37,976 nucleotides of DNA from an uncultured Actinomycetes bacterium. GTDB taxonomy: Bacteria; Actinomycetota; Actinomycetes; Mycobacteriales; Mycobacteriaceae. Below, piece by piece: positions 1 through 11,853 of this stretch. The translations under genes were made by a program, and so were the position numbers. The notes under the pieces are model-generated. The model made no database searches. It saw only the letters and a list, made by a program, of their open reading frames with translations, and was not told the DNA's origin. Each line of letters starts with the position of its first letter. The stretch's first letter is position 1. The DNA is taken from the NCBI GenBank assembly GCA_903877095.1, contig CAIRCP010000066.1:1-37976 (forward strand), given 5' to 3'.

Positions 1-132
1 CGACGGCCCCAACATGCGCCGACACGGCCATCAGCAGGACACCACCTGACCACAGCGCAGGCGCGGGGACCGCTACCAGATCCCCGCGCCCGCGCTACCA
101 CTTCCTCACACAGCCGCTACCAACAACCCCGG
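1..132. other. left edge, mostly non-coding
   Basis: No complete gene is visible. One plus-strand frame reads as a possible gene end (DGPNMRRHGHQQDTT, then TGA at 47-49), which could be the last codons of a gene lying to the left, but 15 residues do not identify it. The hairpin at 60-90 lies between that stop and the stop of the minus-strand gene at 133, where a shared terminator would be expected. Confidence 0.3.
60..90. terminator. perfect 10-bp hairpin, putative bidirectional terminator
   Basis: GGCGCGGGGA at 60-69 pairs perfectly with TCCCCGCGCC at 81-90 around an 11-base loop. It lies about 43 bases downstream of the minus-strand stop codon at 133-135. No T-run follows in either direction, which is common for GC-rich actinobacterial hairpins, so terminator function is inferred from position and stem strength only. 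Confidence 0.5.
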
Positions 133-2975
<2,843 letters not shown>

Positions 2976-2979
2976 TCGC

Positions 2980-3729
2980 GTGACCGATGACCGGATGCTG
3001 ACGCGGATCGCCGCGCTGCTTCGCCAGGCGGAGGGCACCGACAACCCGCATGAGGCCGAGGCCTTCATGACCGCCGCCCAGCGGCTGGCGACCGCGACCT
3101 CCATCGATCTTGCTGTGGCACGGTCACATTCGGCCACCCGCACCGCAGCGCAGGTGCCGAGTATGCGGACCATCACGATCGGGGAGCCCGGATCGCGCGG
3201 ACTGCGCACCTACGTCCAGTTGTTCGCCGGGATCGCGTCGGCTAACGACGTGCGCTGCGACGTCGCGTCGAATTCCAGCTACGTCTACGCGTTCGGGTTC
3301 GCCGAGGACATCGACGCCAGCCATGCGCTCTACGCCAGTCTGGTGGTGCAGATGGTGCGGTCCTGCGACGCCTACCTGGCCACCGGCGCGCATCGCCCGA
3401 CCCCGACGATCACCGCCCGGCTGAACTTCCAACTCGCGTTCGGATCCCGGGTAGCCCAACGGCTTTCCGAAGCCCGAGACCAGGCCCGCCGCGAGGCGAC
3501 CCAGACGCACAGCGCCGCAACGGGAACCGCATTGGCGTTGCGCAACAAGGAAGTCGAACTGCGCGACCACTACCGCAGCCAGTCCAAAGCCCGCGGGACC
3601 TGGCGTGCCACCAAGGCCTCGGCGGGATACTCCTCGGCCGCCCGCCAGGCCGGGGACCATGCCGGCCGGCAGGCCCGGCTGGGTGCCAGTCCGGAGTTGC
3701 CCGGAGCGCGGACGCGACTGCCGCGGTAA
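2980..3729 (+). CDS. DUF2786 domain protein (Rv0184 type)
   Basis: Conserved hypothetical protein of 249 residues, the same length as M. tuberculosis Rv0184. Residues about 5-45 (LTRIAALLRQAEGT..EAEAFMTAAQRLAT) match the DUF2786 helical domain, whose function is unknown. The C-terminal part is charged and rich in Arg and Ala, with no signal peptide or membrane segment, so it is cytoplasmic. GTG at 2980 is the start, four bases after the TGA of the lipoprotein gene, so it is the third gene of the operon. It may bind nucleic acid because of the basic tail (RSQSKARGTWRATK), but this is a guess. Confidence 0.8.
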   Translation: MTDDRMLTRIAALLRQAEGTDNPHEAEAFMTAAQRLATATSIDLAVARSHSATRTAAQVPSMRTITIGEPGSRGLRTYVQLFAGIASANDVRCDVASNSSYVYAFGFAEDIDASHALYASLVVQMVRSCDAYLATGAHRPTPTITARLNFQLAFGSRVAQRLSEARDQARREATQTHSAATGTALALRNKEVELRDHYRSQSKARGTWRATKASAGYSSAARQAGDHAGRQARLGASPELPGARTRLPR

Positions 3730-3769
3730 GCGGTGCGTGACGGCCAGCGTTCCCGGGTCCGCCGCTGCG

Positions 3770-4478
3770 TCAGCCGTTCCGCTTCCAGAACGGCGGCACG
3801 ACACGGCCGCGCCGCACCGCCATGATCAGCAGGATGACGCCGGTCGCCGTGCACAGCACGAAGGCGATGACCGAGGATTCAACCCCGAAGGGGCCGCCGG
3901 TCAGCAGCGCCGGGCCGTCGATGACCGGCCTGATTAGGCCCGGGTCGGCGTCGCCGCCCGAAACGATGCCCGAAAAGACGCCCGACTGGGTGTAGTTCCA
4001 CGCCATGTGGAATCCCATGCTCATCCACAGCCGTCGGGTCAACATATAGGCGGCGGCGAGCAGGATGCCCGCTTCGACGCTGATGAAGAGGGCGCCCATC
4101 AACGTCGCGGTCGGGTTCATCAGGTGCAGGGTTGAGCCCCTCGATCTTGTAGATGCCCATGACCATGAGGACGAGGATGCAGGCGGTGTAGAGCCCGGCG
4201 CCGACGAGCAGGCCGATGCCGAATTCCCGGCCCATGCCGGGCAGTGCCAGTTCGGTGACCGGCCGGCGCTCGATCAGACGAACGAAGCCGGTGTAGACGG
4301 CAAAGCCAATGGCAGACCAGCCGATGACGACAGCAATCTGCAGCAGCGGATTGCCCGCCGTCGCCCCCATGAACTTGTTGCTGTAACCCAGCATGTAGAA
4401 CATCACGGCGCCGAACACGGCGAGGCGCAACGGCGGGAATTGCGCGACGCGCAGCCACATCGGGTTTTGGGTCGTCAC
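3770..4478 (-). pseudogene. CPBP-family intramembrane protease, broken by an internal deletion and frameshift
   Basis: Two reading frames together give one CPBP (Abi/CAAX-protease-like) membrane protein. The N-terminal part (GTG at 4478 to about 4130) has transmembrane segments and ends at YKIEGLNPA. The C-terminal part (about 4128 to the TGA at 3770) begins LHLMNPTATLMG and keeps the third family motif GFHMAWN. Family members carry about 40-60 more residues between these points, including motif 1 (EExxxR) and the Phe of motif 2 (FxxxH). Both are absent, and the two parts are out of phase. The catalytic glutamates are therefore lost and the gene should be inactive. GTG at 4478 overlaps the TAG of the upstream metalloprotein gene by one base, so it was the third gene of that operon. 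An assembly collapse is the main alternative. Confidence 0.75.
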
Positions 4479-4966
4479 TACCCGCCCCGAATCCCCGACG
4501 AGTGGTACCCGGCGCGAAGCAGCAGTGCCGCTTCTGCTCCCAACACGACGTCGACCAAGAACAGCATCGCGTCTCGAAACTCCACTCCATGCCATCGGGT
4601 TCCGCTAGGGGTGGCAGGAAGCCCTTCGCTGACTGACAGGTGGTGAGCCAACTCGTGCAACACCGTGCTCTCGCGACCAAAAGCCCGGTTCTCCATGGGA
4701 ATTGCCACCGTTGCGGTCGAAGGCTCGTAGTGCGCCTTGCTTTGCCCATGGCGTTCTCTCACGTGGACCGGACCGGCGTTCGGGTAGTTCTCTCGGATGG
4801 AATCCAAGCCCAGCACCCTGTCGACGTACCTCTGCACTGACGGTATGTCGGCGAATCGCTTCTGCATCGGGACATCCATGTGCGAACCGTGAAAGTTCAT
4901 CCGTCCGCCCCTGTCGAGGACTGCGGACCATTGGTGCTCGGCCCCGTAGATCGCTGATGCGCTCAC
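4478..4966 (-). CDS. small HExxH metallohydrolase-like protein (Rv0185/TIGR04338 type)
   Basis: A 162-residue cytoplasmic protein with the zinc motif HELAHH (104-109) and a further His at 126 (WHGVEF), which could be the third metal ligand. Size and motif fit the actinobacterial TIGR04338 putative metallohydrolase family; substrates are unknown. GTG at 4966 is one base from the TGA of the molybdopterin oxidoreductase gene, and its own TAG overlaps the start of the CPBP gene. The three form one operon. In M. tuberculosis, as I recall, the homolog lies next to the DUF2786 gene (Rv0184), which is also close here but on the other strand. Confidence 0.8.
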   Translation of the reverse strand: MSASAIYGAEHQWSAVLDRGGRMNFHGSHMDVPMQKRFADIPSVQRYVDRVLGLDSIRENYPNAGPVHVRERHGQSKAHYEPSTATVAIPMENRAFGRESTVLHELAHHLSVSEGLPATPSGTRWHGVEFRDAMLFLVDVVLGAEAALLLRAGYHSSGIRGG

Positions 4967-4967
4967 G

Positions 4968-7202
4968 TCAGACGCCTGGCGCCATCACCTCGACGGGTAC
5001 GCCGTTGAGCACCGCGGTGCCCGAAAGCGGTTCCAACAGTGAGCTGTCCAGCAGGCTGTTGACGTTCACGCCCGGCTGAGTTGCGGCGACGGACAGCCGC
5101 GTGCCCGGTGCGGTGTGACCCCAGCCGTGCGGCAATGACACCACGCCCGGCCGGATGGCGTCGGTGATCTCCACCGGAACCTCCAGCTTTCCGGCCGGGC
5201 CGGTGACCACCGCGATGTCGGTGACGCCCAGCCGGGCGGCGTCGTCGGGGTGGATCAGCAGGGTGCAACGGTTGGTGCCGCCGGCCAGCGCGGGCAGGTT
5301 GTGCATCCAGCTGTTGTTGGACCGAAGATGCCGGCGCCCGATCAGCAGTAACCCGTCGGTGGTCGTGTCGACCGACTCGCGCAGCCGCGGGATGTCGGCC
5401 ATGATCGGCTCCGGCGCCAATTCGATTCTCCCCGAGGCGGTTTTGAGCACCTCGGGGATACGCGGTGTCATCGGGCCGAGGTCGATCCCGTGCGGGTTGT
5501 CCTTGAGGCGCTGCAGGGTCAGCCCGTCGGGGTCCGCACCGAACGCATCGCCGAATGGGCCGAGCCGCAGCATCATGTCCAGCCGGCGTTCGTAGCCCGG
5601 TCCGTCGGTGAGCATCGCTGTCAGTTCCTCGACATCGCGGTCGGCCACCGGTGATGTGGGGTCGGCGACCTCCTTGCCCAGAACCATCGAAATGATCTGC
5701 TGGTCAACGAGTCCCGGGTCCGCATCGATGCCCACGCCGAGGATGCCCAGGGTCAGCCGGCTGACGATGGTCGCCTCGTCCGGCCGCCCGTCGGGCAACT
5801 CGAACACCGGCGGGGAGTAGCGGGCGGTGCTGTGCACCGCCACACCCGAAAGCAGGATGTCGAAGTGCGGCGTGTGGCTGGGCGGTGGGGGCGGCAGGAT
5901 CACGTCGGCGTGTCGGGTGGTCTCGTTGAGATAGGGGTCGATCGAGACCATGAAATCCAGCCGGTCCAGCGCCGCGGAGAGCCGTTCGCCGTCCGGCGCC
6001 GACAGCACCGGGTTGCCGGCGATGGTGACCACGGCGCGGATCTGACCGTCGCCGGGGGTCTCGATCTCCTCGGGCAGCACCGCGGTCGGCAGCTCGGAGC
6101 AGACTTCGGGATGGCCGGACACCCGGCTGCTCCAGCGTCCCGTCGAGAATCCGCGGCCCGGCCGCGGTGGCCGCGGGGCCGATGCGATCGGGGACGTCGG
6201 GAACATCGCCCCGCCAGGCCGATCCAGATTTCCGGTCAGCAGGTTCACCACGTCCACCAGCCAGTTGGTGATGGTGCCGAACCGGACGGTCGACGTGCCG
6301 ATCCGGCCGTAGACGCACGTGCGCGGGCCGGCGGCGATATCGCGGGCCAGCGCCCGGATCTGGTGGGAGGTCACACCACAATGCTCGGCGACCACTTCCG
6401 GCGGGAAATCCATCGCAACGGTGCGCAATTGCTCGACACCGGTGACGTATTCGGCGAGACCACCGAGGTCGGGGTCCACCAGGTTCTCGTCGAACAGGGC
6501 GCTGACGACCCCGAAAAGCAGGGCGCCGTCGGTGCCGGGCCGCGGGGCGATGTGGCGGTCTGCGACCTCGGCGGTGCGCGTGCGGTTCGGGTCGATCACC
6601 GTCAGGCGCCCGCCGCGCCGCCGCAGTTCCCTCAGCTTTCCGGGGAAATCGGCGGCGGTGGCGACACTGCCGTTACTCACCAGAGGGTTGGCCCCGATGA
6701 TGACGAGGTGGTCGGTGCGGTCCAGATCCGGCACGGTGAACGCGAACGGGTTGCCGAACAGGTATCCGCAGGCCACCTGTTTTGGCATCTGATCCAGGGT
6801 GGAGGCCGAGAAGACCAGCCGGGTTTTCAGCGCCCGCACCAGCTGAGGGGCGTACAGGCCACCGGAGACGGTGTGCGCGTTCGGATTTCCCAAGTAGACG
6901 CCGATGCCGGCGGAGGGGTCAGCCGCCACCCGGCCCAGCCCCTCGACCGCAGCACGTAGGGCCTCGTCCCAACTGGTCTCCACCAGTTCGCCGTCGCGGC
7001 GCACCAGTGGGACCTGAAGCCGGTCTGGGTCGTTGTCCAACTCGGGGTAGCTGGCCCCTTTCGGGCAGATGAACCCGTGACTGAAGACGTCGTCGCGGTC
7101 ACCGCGGGCGGCGACTACCCGGTCGTCGTCGATGGTCAGGACCATCCCGCAGGTGGCCTCGCAGAAGGGACAGATGCGCAGTGCGGTGCGCTGGGTGCTC
7201 AT
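4968..7202 (-). CDS. molybdopterin oxidoreductase (Rv0197 type)
   Basis: A 744-residue member of the DMSO-reductase superfamily of molybdenum enzymes. The N-terminus carries a 4Fe-4S site C11-x2-C14-x3-C18-x27-C46 (CPFCEATC then FICPKG). The middle has the cofactor-binding stretches GANPLVSNGS and VIDPNRT, and the C-terminus has a molydopterin dinucleotide-binding domain (LPHGWGH near residue 710). There is no Tat signal, so it is cytoplasmic. The usual Cys or Sec molybdenum ligand is not obvious: the region reads FSASTLDQMPKQV, so the ligand may differ from formate dehydrogenases and nitrate reductases. The substrate is unknown. The ATG at 7202 is preferred over an upstream in-frame ATG at 7238 because it directly precedes the Fe-S domain. 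It leads an operon with the HExxH protein and the CPBP remnant. Confidence 0.88.
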   Translation of the reverse strand: MSTQRTALRICPFCEATCGMVLTIDDDRVVAARGDRDDVFSHGFICPKGASYPELDNDPDRLQVPLVRRDGELVETSWDEALRAAVEGLGRVAADPSAGIGVYLGNPNAHTVSGGLYAPQLVRALKTRLVFSASTLDQMPKQVACGYLFGNPFAFTVPDLDRTDHLVIIGANPLVSNGSVATAADFPGKLRELRRRGGRLTVIDPNRTRTAEVADRHIAPRPGTDGALLFGVVSALFDENLVDPDLGGLAEYVTGVEQLRTVAMDFPPEVVAEHCGVTSHQIRALARDIAAGPRTCVYGRIGTSTVRFGTITNWLVDVVNLLTGNLDRPGGAMFPTSPIASAPRPPRPGRGFSTGRWSSRVSGHPEVCSELPTAVLPEEIETPGDGQIRAVVTIAGNPVLSAPDGERLSAALDRLDFMVSIDPYLNETTRHADVILPPPPPSHTPHFDILLSGVAVHSTARYSPPVFELPDGRPDEATIVSRLTLGILGVGIDADPGLVDQQIISMVLGKEVADPTSPVADRDVEELTAMLTDGPGYERRLDMMLRLGPFGDAFGADPDGLTLQRLKDNPHGIDLGPMTPRIPEVLKTASGRIELAPEPIMADIPRLRESVDTTTDGLLLIGRRHLRSNNSWMHNLPALAGGTNRCTLLIHPDDAARLGVTDIAVVTGPAGKLEVPVEITDAIRPGVVSLPHGWGHTAPGTRLSVAATQPGVNVNSLLDSSLLEPLSGTAVLNGVPVEVMAPGV

Positions 7203-7259
7203 TGGAGTCACTGTGCTGCACCGCGGTCCGGCAGGCAAGCACGCTGCCGGACGATCGGC

Positions 7260-8957
7260 TCAGTCGCAGACCGCGCCGCCCGCCGCCGAACCGACGAGCT
7301 TGCGGTACTTGGCCAGCACTCCGCGGGTGTAGCGCGGCGGCGGCGGGGTGAAGCCCGCCTTGCGCGCCTCGAACTCGCTCTCGTCGACGACGAGGTCCAG
7401 CTTTCCGTTGCTCACGTCCAGCCGGATCCGGTCGCCGTCGCGCACGAACGCGATCGGCCCGGCGTCGACCGCCTCCGGCGCGACGTGGCCGACGCACAGG
7501 CCGGTCGTGCCGCCGGAGAACCGGCCGTCGGTGAGCAGCAGCACGTCCTTGCCCAGGCCGGCGCCCTTGATCGCGCCGGTGATGGCCAGCATCTCGCGCA
7601 TACCGGGGCCGCCCTTGGGGCCCTCGTAGCGGATCACCACGACGTCACCGGCGGTGATGGTGCCGTCCTCGAGGGCGTCCATGGCGGCGCGCTCACCGTC
7701 GAAAACCCTTGCAGTGCCTTCGAACACGCTGGAATCGAAGCCCGCCGACTTGACCACCGCGCCCTCCGGGGCGAGTGAGCCGTGCAGGATGGTGATGCCG
7801 CCGGTGGGGTGGATGGGGTTGGACAGCGACCGCAGCACCTTGCCGTCGGGATCCGGCGGGTTGATGTGAGACAGATTCTCCGCCATGGTCTTTCCGGTCA
7901 CCGTCAGGCAGTCGCCGTGCAGCATCCCGGCGTCGAGCAGTGCCTTCATCACCACCGGCACCCCGCCGATCCGGTCGACGTCGTTCATCACATGCGATCC
8001 GAACGGCTTGACGTCGGCCAGATGCGGAACCTTGGCGCCGACGCGGGTGAAGTCGGCCAGGGAGAGCTCCACGTCGGCCTCGTGGGCGATGGCCAGCAGG
8101 TGCAGCACCGCGTTGGTGGAACCGCCGAACGCCATCACCACGGCGATGGCGTTCTCGAACGCCTCCTTGGTGAGAATGTCGCGGGCGGTGATCCCGCGGC
8201 GAAGCATGTCCACCACGGCGATCCCGCTGCGCCGGGCATAGCCGTCGCGGCGCCGGTCGGTGGCGGGCGGGGCGGCGCTGCCCGGCAGTGAAAGGCCCAG
8301 CGCCTCGCCGACACTGGCCATCGTGTTGGCGGTGTACATGCCGCCGCAGGCGCCCTCGCCGGGGCAGATCGCGCGTTCGATGGCGTCGACGTCCTCGCGC
8401 GACATCAGCCCGCGGGCGCATGCGCCGACGGCCTCGAAGGCGTCGATGATGGTCACTTCGCGTTCCGAGCCGTCGGACATCTTGGCCCAGCCCGGCAGGA
8501 TCGAACCGGCGTAGAGGAAAACGGCCGCGAGGTCCAGTCGCGCGGCGGCCATCATCATGCCGGGCAGCGACTTGTCGCAGCCGGCCAGCATGACCATGCC
8601 GTCGAGCCGTTCGGCCTGCATGACGGTCTCGACGCTGTCGGCGATGATCTCGCGTGACACCAGCGAGAAGTGCATGCCTTCGTGGCCCATCGAGATGCCG
8701 TCGGAGACCGAGATGGTGCCGAACTTCATCGGGAAGCCGCCGGCCTCGAACACCCCCTCCTTGGCCCCGTTGGACAACCGGTCCAGCGAGAGGTTGCACG
8801 GGGTGATCTCGTTCCAGGACGAGGCCACGCCGATCTGCGGCTTGGCGAAGTCGTCGTCGCCCATTCCGACCGCGCGGAGCATTCCGCGGGCGGCGGCCTT
8901 CTCCAGGCCGTCGGTGACATCTCGGCTGCGGGGCTTCAGATCAGGGGTTTCGCTCAC
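7260..8957 (-). CDS. ilvD: dihydroxy-acid dehydratase
   Basis: Catalyses the dehydration of dihydroxy-isovalerate and dihydroxy-methylvalerate, the third step of branched-chain amino-acid synthesis, in the cytoplasm using an Fe-S cluster. The 565-residue protein has the family signatures [10 protein letters not shown], the second signature [12 protein letters not shown] near the C-terminus, and [15 protein letters not shown]. These contain the expected cluster cysteines. GTG at 8957 gives the N-terminus [21 protein letters not shown] and fits the family length; the frame is open a further 18 codons but enters the ricR promoter. It is transcribed divergently from ricR, and the RicR-type palindrome lies 45 bases upstream of the start. 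This matches M. tuberculosis Rv0189c. Confidence 0.96.
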   Translation of the reverse strand: MSETPDLKPRSRDVTDGLEKAAARGMLRAVGMGDDDFAKPQIGVASSWNEITPCNLSLDRLSNGAKEGVFEAGGFPMKFGTISVSDGISMGHEGMHFSLVSREIIADSVETVMQAERLDGMVMLAGCDKSLPGMMMAAARLDLAAVFLYAGSILPGWAKMSDGSEREVTIIDAFEAVGACARGLMSREDVDAIERAICPGEGACGGMYTANTMASVGEALGLSLPGSAAPPATDRRRDGYARRSGIAVVDMLRRGITARDILTKEAFENAIAVVMAFGGSTNAVLHLLAIAHEADVELSLADFTRVGAKVPHLADVKPFGSHVMNDVDRIGGVPVVMKALLDAGMLHGDCLTVTGKTMAENLSHINPPDPDGKVLRSLSNPIHPTGGITILHGSLAPEGAVVKSAGFDSSVFEGTARVFDGERAAMDALEDGTITAGDVVVIRYEGPKGGPGMREMLAITGAIKGAGLGKDVLLLTDGRFSGGTTGLCVGHVAPEAVDAGPIAFVRDGDRIRLDVSNGKLDLVVDESEFEARKAGFTPPPPRYTRGVLAKYRKLVGSAAGGAVCD

Positions 8958-9001
8958 CGGACAAGTATGGACCGGGCCGGTTCGCCGACCCAAGGCAGTC
9001 C

Positions 9002-9018
9002 ATACCCCCAAGGGGTAT
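9002..9018. promoter_or_regulatory. RicR-type copper operator palindrome
   Basis: ATACCCC (9002-9008), spacer CAA, GGGGTAT (9012-9018) form perfect 7-bp inverted arms. This fits the known CsoR/RicR operator pattern TACCC..GGGTA. The site lies immediately upstream of the -10 element of ricR in the ilvD-ricR divergent region, as expected for autoregulation: apo-RicR represses and Cu(I) relieves. An effect on ilvD is possible but not shown. Confidence 0.8.
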
Positions 9019-9022
9019 TGGT

Positions 9023-9028
9023 TAGACT
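9023..9028 (+). promoter_or_regulatory. ricR -10 element, leaderless spacing
   Basis: TAGACT fits the TANNNT -10 element and ends six bases before the ATG at 9035. The transcript should therefore begin at or next to the start codon, and no ribosome site is present. The operator at 9002-9018 would overlap the -35 to -10 spacer, so a bound repressor would block RNA polymerase. Confidence 0.5.
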
Positions 9029-9034
9029 CGGCCC

Positions 9035-9334
9035 ATGAGCACAGCCCCAGCAGCGCGCGGCTACGGCGCGGACAAAGAGAACTACGCCAAGCGGTTGCGC
9101 CGGATCGAGGGTCAGGTGCGCGGGATCGCGAAGATGATCGACGACGACAAATACTGCATCGACATCCTCACCCAGATCAGCGCGGTGAACAGCGCGCTTC
9201 AGTCGGTCGCCCTCGGCCTGCTCGACGAACACCTCAGGCACTGCGTGAGTCATGCCGTCGCCGAGGGTGGCGACGAAGCGGACAAGAAACTGGCCGAGGC
9301 CACCTCCGCGATTGCGCGGCTCGTGCGGTCCTAA
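9035..9334 (+). CDS. ricR: copper-sensing repressor of the CsoR/RicR family
   Basis: A 99-residue four-helix metal-sensing repressor (DUF156/CsoR family). The Cu(I) ligands are Cys41, His66 and Cys70. Their spacing (25 and 4) is the same as Cys36-His61-Cys65 in M. tuberculosis CsoR. The helix 1 sequence [18 protein letters not shown] is the family signature. RicR controls a copper-resistance regulon in pathogenic mycobacteria and represses itself. Position next to ilvD and a MFS gene matches Rv0190, and the operator at 9002-9018 supports RicR rather than another CsoR paralog. The ATG at 9035 has no ribosome site and is probably read from a leaderless transcript. Confidence 0.9.
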   Translation: MSTAPAARGYGADKENYAKRLRRIEGQVRGIAKMIDDDKYCIDILTQISAVNSALQSVALGLLDEHLRHCVSHAVAEGGDEADKKLAEATSAIARLVRS

Positions 9335-9378
9335 CCGGGAATGCACGCTGTCTGCCGATACCGTGATGGCACTCACTT

Positions 9379-10614
9379 ATGACAGCCGACGTCTCCGCCC
9401 CGCCGCGCAGCCCCTGGACTCCACGGGTCTCGATTGCGCTGGCCGTACTGGCGGCCGCGGCGTTCGTCTATGTCACCGCCGAGATCATGCCCGTGGGAGC
9501 CTTGCCGGCGATCGCGGCGGACCTGCAGGTCAGCGAGGCCATGGTCGGGACCCTGCTGGCCAGCTACGCCCTGGTCGCCGCGGTGTCCACGGTGCCCCTG
9601 GTGCGGTGGACGGCGACCTGGCCGCGTCGTCGGACCCTGATCTTCACCCTCGTCAGCCTGACCGTCTCCCAGCTGATCTCGGCGTTGGCCCCCAGCTTCG
9701 CCGTCCTGGTGATGGGCCGGGTGCTGTGCGCGATGACGCACGGGCTGATGTGGTCGGTGATCGCGCCGATCGGCACCCGGATGGTGCCGGCCACCCACGC
9801 CGCACGCGCCACCATGGCCGTCTACGTCGGGACCGGGCTTGCCCTGGTGATCGGAAGTCCGCTGACCGCCGCGCTGAGCGAAGTGTGGGGCTGGCGGCTG
9901 GCGGTGGTCGCGATCACCGTCGCCGCGGCCGCCGTGCTGGTGGCCGCCCGGTTCGCCCTGCCGCTGATGGCGATGCCCGCCGGCGCGGCGCAGGAGAACC
10001 GGCGGCCGATCTGGGATCAGCGCAACCGGCAACTCATCACGATGTGCGCGCTGACGCTGGTCGGCGTCACCGGCCATTTCGTCTCGTACACGTTCATCGT
10101 GGTGATCATCCGCGACGTCGTCGGTGTCAGCGGCTCCCATCTGGCCTGGTTGCTGGCTGCCTACGGCGTCGCGGGTCTGGCGGCGATGGGTCTGCTCGCG
10201 CGGCCCGGCGACCGTCACCCCAAGGCGGCGATCGTAGGGTGCCTGGTGGGTCTTGCGGCGGTGTTCGCGGTGCTCGCGGCGCTGGACTGGAGCGGCGGTG
10301 CTGCCGGCGGCGTGGTGCTGGCCGGCGTGGTCGCCGTGGTGGCGTGGGGGGCGACGGCCACCGCGATGCCGCCGATGTTGCAACCGGCTGCAATGCGGCA
10401 CAGTCCGGACGATCCCGACGGCGCCTCCGGGCTGTACGTGGCGGCATTCCAGGTCGGAATCATGGCCGGTTCGCTGATCGGCGGGTTCCTGTTCGAGCAC
10501 GCCGGGCAGTCGGTGATGCTGGGCGCCTCGGCGCTCCTGGTGGTGGGGGTGCTGGTGGGTGTGCTGACGGGCCGCGACCTGTTCGCCGCCGCCGCCGTCA
10601 CCAGCCAGGAGTAA
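9379..10614 (+). CDS. MFS drug/sugar efflux transporter (Rv0191 type)
   Basis: A 411-residue inner-membrane protein with about 12 hydrophobic segments, in the DHA1/arabinose-efflux group of the major facilitator superfamily. The first loop has the expected [16 protein letters not shown] segment and a [10 protein letters not shown] basic loop between helices 2 and 3, as in MFS motif A. M. tuberculosis Rv0191 (413 residues, same position) has been linked to chloramphenicol efflux. It follows ricR by 44 bases on the same strand and may be read through from it, but no copper-related residues are obvious. The ATG at 9379 lacks a strong ribosome site. The exact substrate is unknown. Confidence 0.85.
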   Translation: MTADVSAPPRSPWTPRVSIALAVLAAAAFVYVTAEIMPVGALPAIAADLQVSEAMVGTLLASYALVAAVSTVPLVRWTATWPRRRTLIFTLVSLTVSQLISALAPSFAVLVMGRVLCAMTHGLMWSVIAPIGTRMVPATHAARATMAVYVGTGLALVIGSPLTAALSEVWGWRLAVVAITVAAAAVLVAARFALPLMAMPAGAAQENRRPIWDQRNRQLITMCALTLVGVTGHFVSYTFIVVIIRDVVGVSGSHLAWLLAAYGVAGLAAMGLLARPGDRHPKAAIVGCLVGLAAVFAVLAALDWSGGAAGGVVLAGVVAVVAWGATATAMPPMLQPAAMRHSPDDPDGASGLYVAAFQVGIMAGSLIGGFLFEHAGQSVMLGASALLVVGVLVGVLTGRDLFAAAAVTSQE

Positions 10615-10726
10615 CGCTCGTCACCCCGGAACCGATCATCTGCACAGTTCAGCGCGCTGACGGCGGTCCGCGCGACCAAGGCCGTGGTGCGTCCTGTGTA
10701 ACACTGGGACTACAGCCAAGAATGCA

Positions 10727-10732
10727 GAGGAG
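10727..10732 (+). promoter_or_regulatory. strong ribosome-binding site deciding the L,D-transpeptidase start
   Basis: GAGGAG lies seven bases before the ATG at 10740. This fixes the start of the transpeptidase even though the same frame stays open far upstream to 9252, through the MFS gene. The following residues form a signal peptide, which also supports this start. Confidence 0.8.
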
Positions 10733-10739
10733 TTTTGTC

Positions 10740-11837
10740 ATGCGGGTAAGAGGCGCTCTGGCCGCCGCGCTGTGTGTGGTGGGTGTCGCGGTGAGCGGCA
10801 TCGGCCCCGCGCTGGCCGATCCGGATCAGCCTCCGGTGGACCCGCAGGTCGTCGACGTGCCGCCGCCCCCGCCGGCGCCGGCGCCGTGGGAGCCGCCCCC
10901 GGTGGTGTTCCCGCCGCCGCCGGCCCCGGACCCGGGCGATCTGGCCCCTCCCGGCTTCCCCCCGCCGCCGCCCCCGGCTCCGGAACCTGCTCCCGCTGCT
11001 GCGCCGCTGCCTGCTGCGCCGCCGCCCCCGCCGGCGCCGGTCGCCGTTCCGGCCCTGCCTCAGTCGAGCACCAACACCAGCGGTGTCAAGGGGCAGAACA
11101 ACTCGCCCTATACCGGTGATCCGGTGTTCGCGCCGCCGCGCTTCAACCCGGTCAACGGGGCGCTCGTCGGCGTCGCGAAGCCGATCATCATCGACTTCCA
11201 GCGGCCGATCGCCAACCGTGCGCTGGCCGAGCAGGCCATCCACATCTCGTCGAACCCGCCGGTGGCCGGCACGTTCTACTGGACGACTGACACCCAGGTG
11301 CGTTGGCGGCCGTACAACTTCTGGCCGGCCGGCACCGTGGTCAACATCGACGCCAGCGGCACCCGGTCGAACTTCCGGGTCGGCGACTCGCTGATCGCGA
11401 CCATCGACGATGCCACCCACCAGATGACCGTCACGCGCAACGGCGTGGTGGAGAAGACGTTCCCGGTGTCGATGGGCATGCCCGACGGCAAGCACGAGAC
11501 CAAGAACGGCACCTACTACGTGCTGGAGAAGTTCCCGACCCTCGTCATGGACTCTTCCACCTACGGCGTGCCGGTGAACTCGGCGGACGGCTACAAGATC
11601 AACGTGCAGTGGGCCGTTCGCATCGACAACAGCGGAAGCTTCGTGCACAGTGCACCGTGGTCGGTGGGCGACCAGGGCAAGCGCAACGTCAGCCACGGCT
11701 GCGTGAACCTGTCGCCGGCCAACGCCAAGTGGTTCTACGACAACTTCGGCAGCGGCGACCCGGTGGTCGTCAAGAACTCCGTCGGCCTCTACACCAAGCC
11801 GGATGGCGCCGACGACTGGCAGTGGACCCTGTACTGA
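10740..11837 (+). CDS. L,D-transpeptidase with a proline-rich stalk (LdtMt4/Rv0192 type)
   Basis: Cell-wall enzyme that forms 3-3 cross-links in peptidoglycan or attaches proteins to it. The 365-residue protein has a signal peptide (1-26, PALADPDQ), then a very proline-rich stretch (about 27-107) likely to span the wall. An Ig-like domain (about 125-212, [15 protein letters not shown]) and a YkuD catalytic domain (about 213-345) follow. The active site is SHGC with Cys321, plus His303 in FVHSAPW. Length is almost identical to the 366 residues of Rv0192, which is LdtMt4. It ends 16 bases before the stop of the convergent protease gene. Confidence 0.92.
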   Translation: MRVRGALAAALCVVGVAVSGIGPALADPDQPPVDPQVVDVPPPPPAPAPWEPPPVVFPPPPAPDPGDLAPPGFPPPPPPAPEPAPAAAPLPAAPPPPPAPVAVPALPQSSTNTSGVKGQNNSPYTGDPVFAPPRFNPVNGALVGVAKPIIIDFQRPIANRALAEQAIHISSNPPVAGTFYWTTDTQVRWRPYNFWPAGTVVNIDASGTRSNFRVGDSLIATIDDATHQMTVTRNGVVEKTFPVSMGMPDGKHETKNGTYYVLEKFPTLVMDSSTYGVPVNSADGYKINVQWAVRIDNSGSFVHSAPWSVGDQGKRNVSHGCVNLSPANAKWFYDNFGSGDPVVVKNSVGLYTKPDGADDWQWTLY

Positions 11838-11853
11838 TCCGGTCCGCGCCCGA

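Noticed and set aside
9252..11837. 861-residue fusion of MFS-region sequence and L,D-transpeptidase
   Set aside because: Only the part from 10740 is coding in this frame. A signal peptide and GAGGAG site mark the true start.
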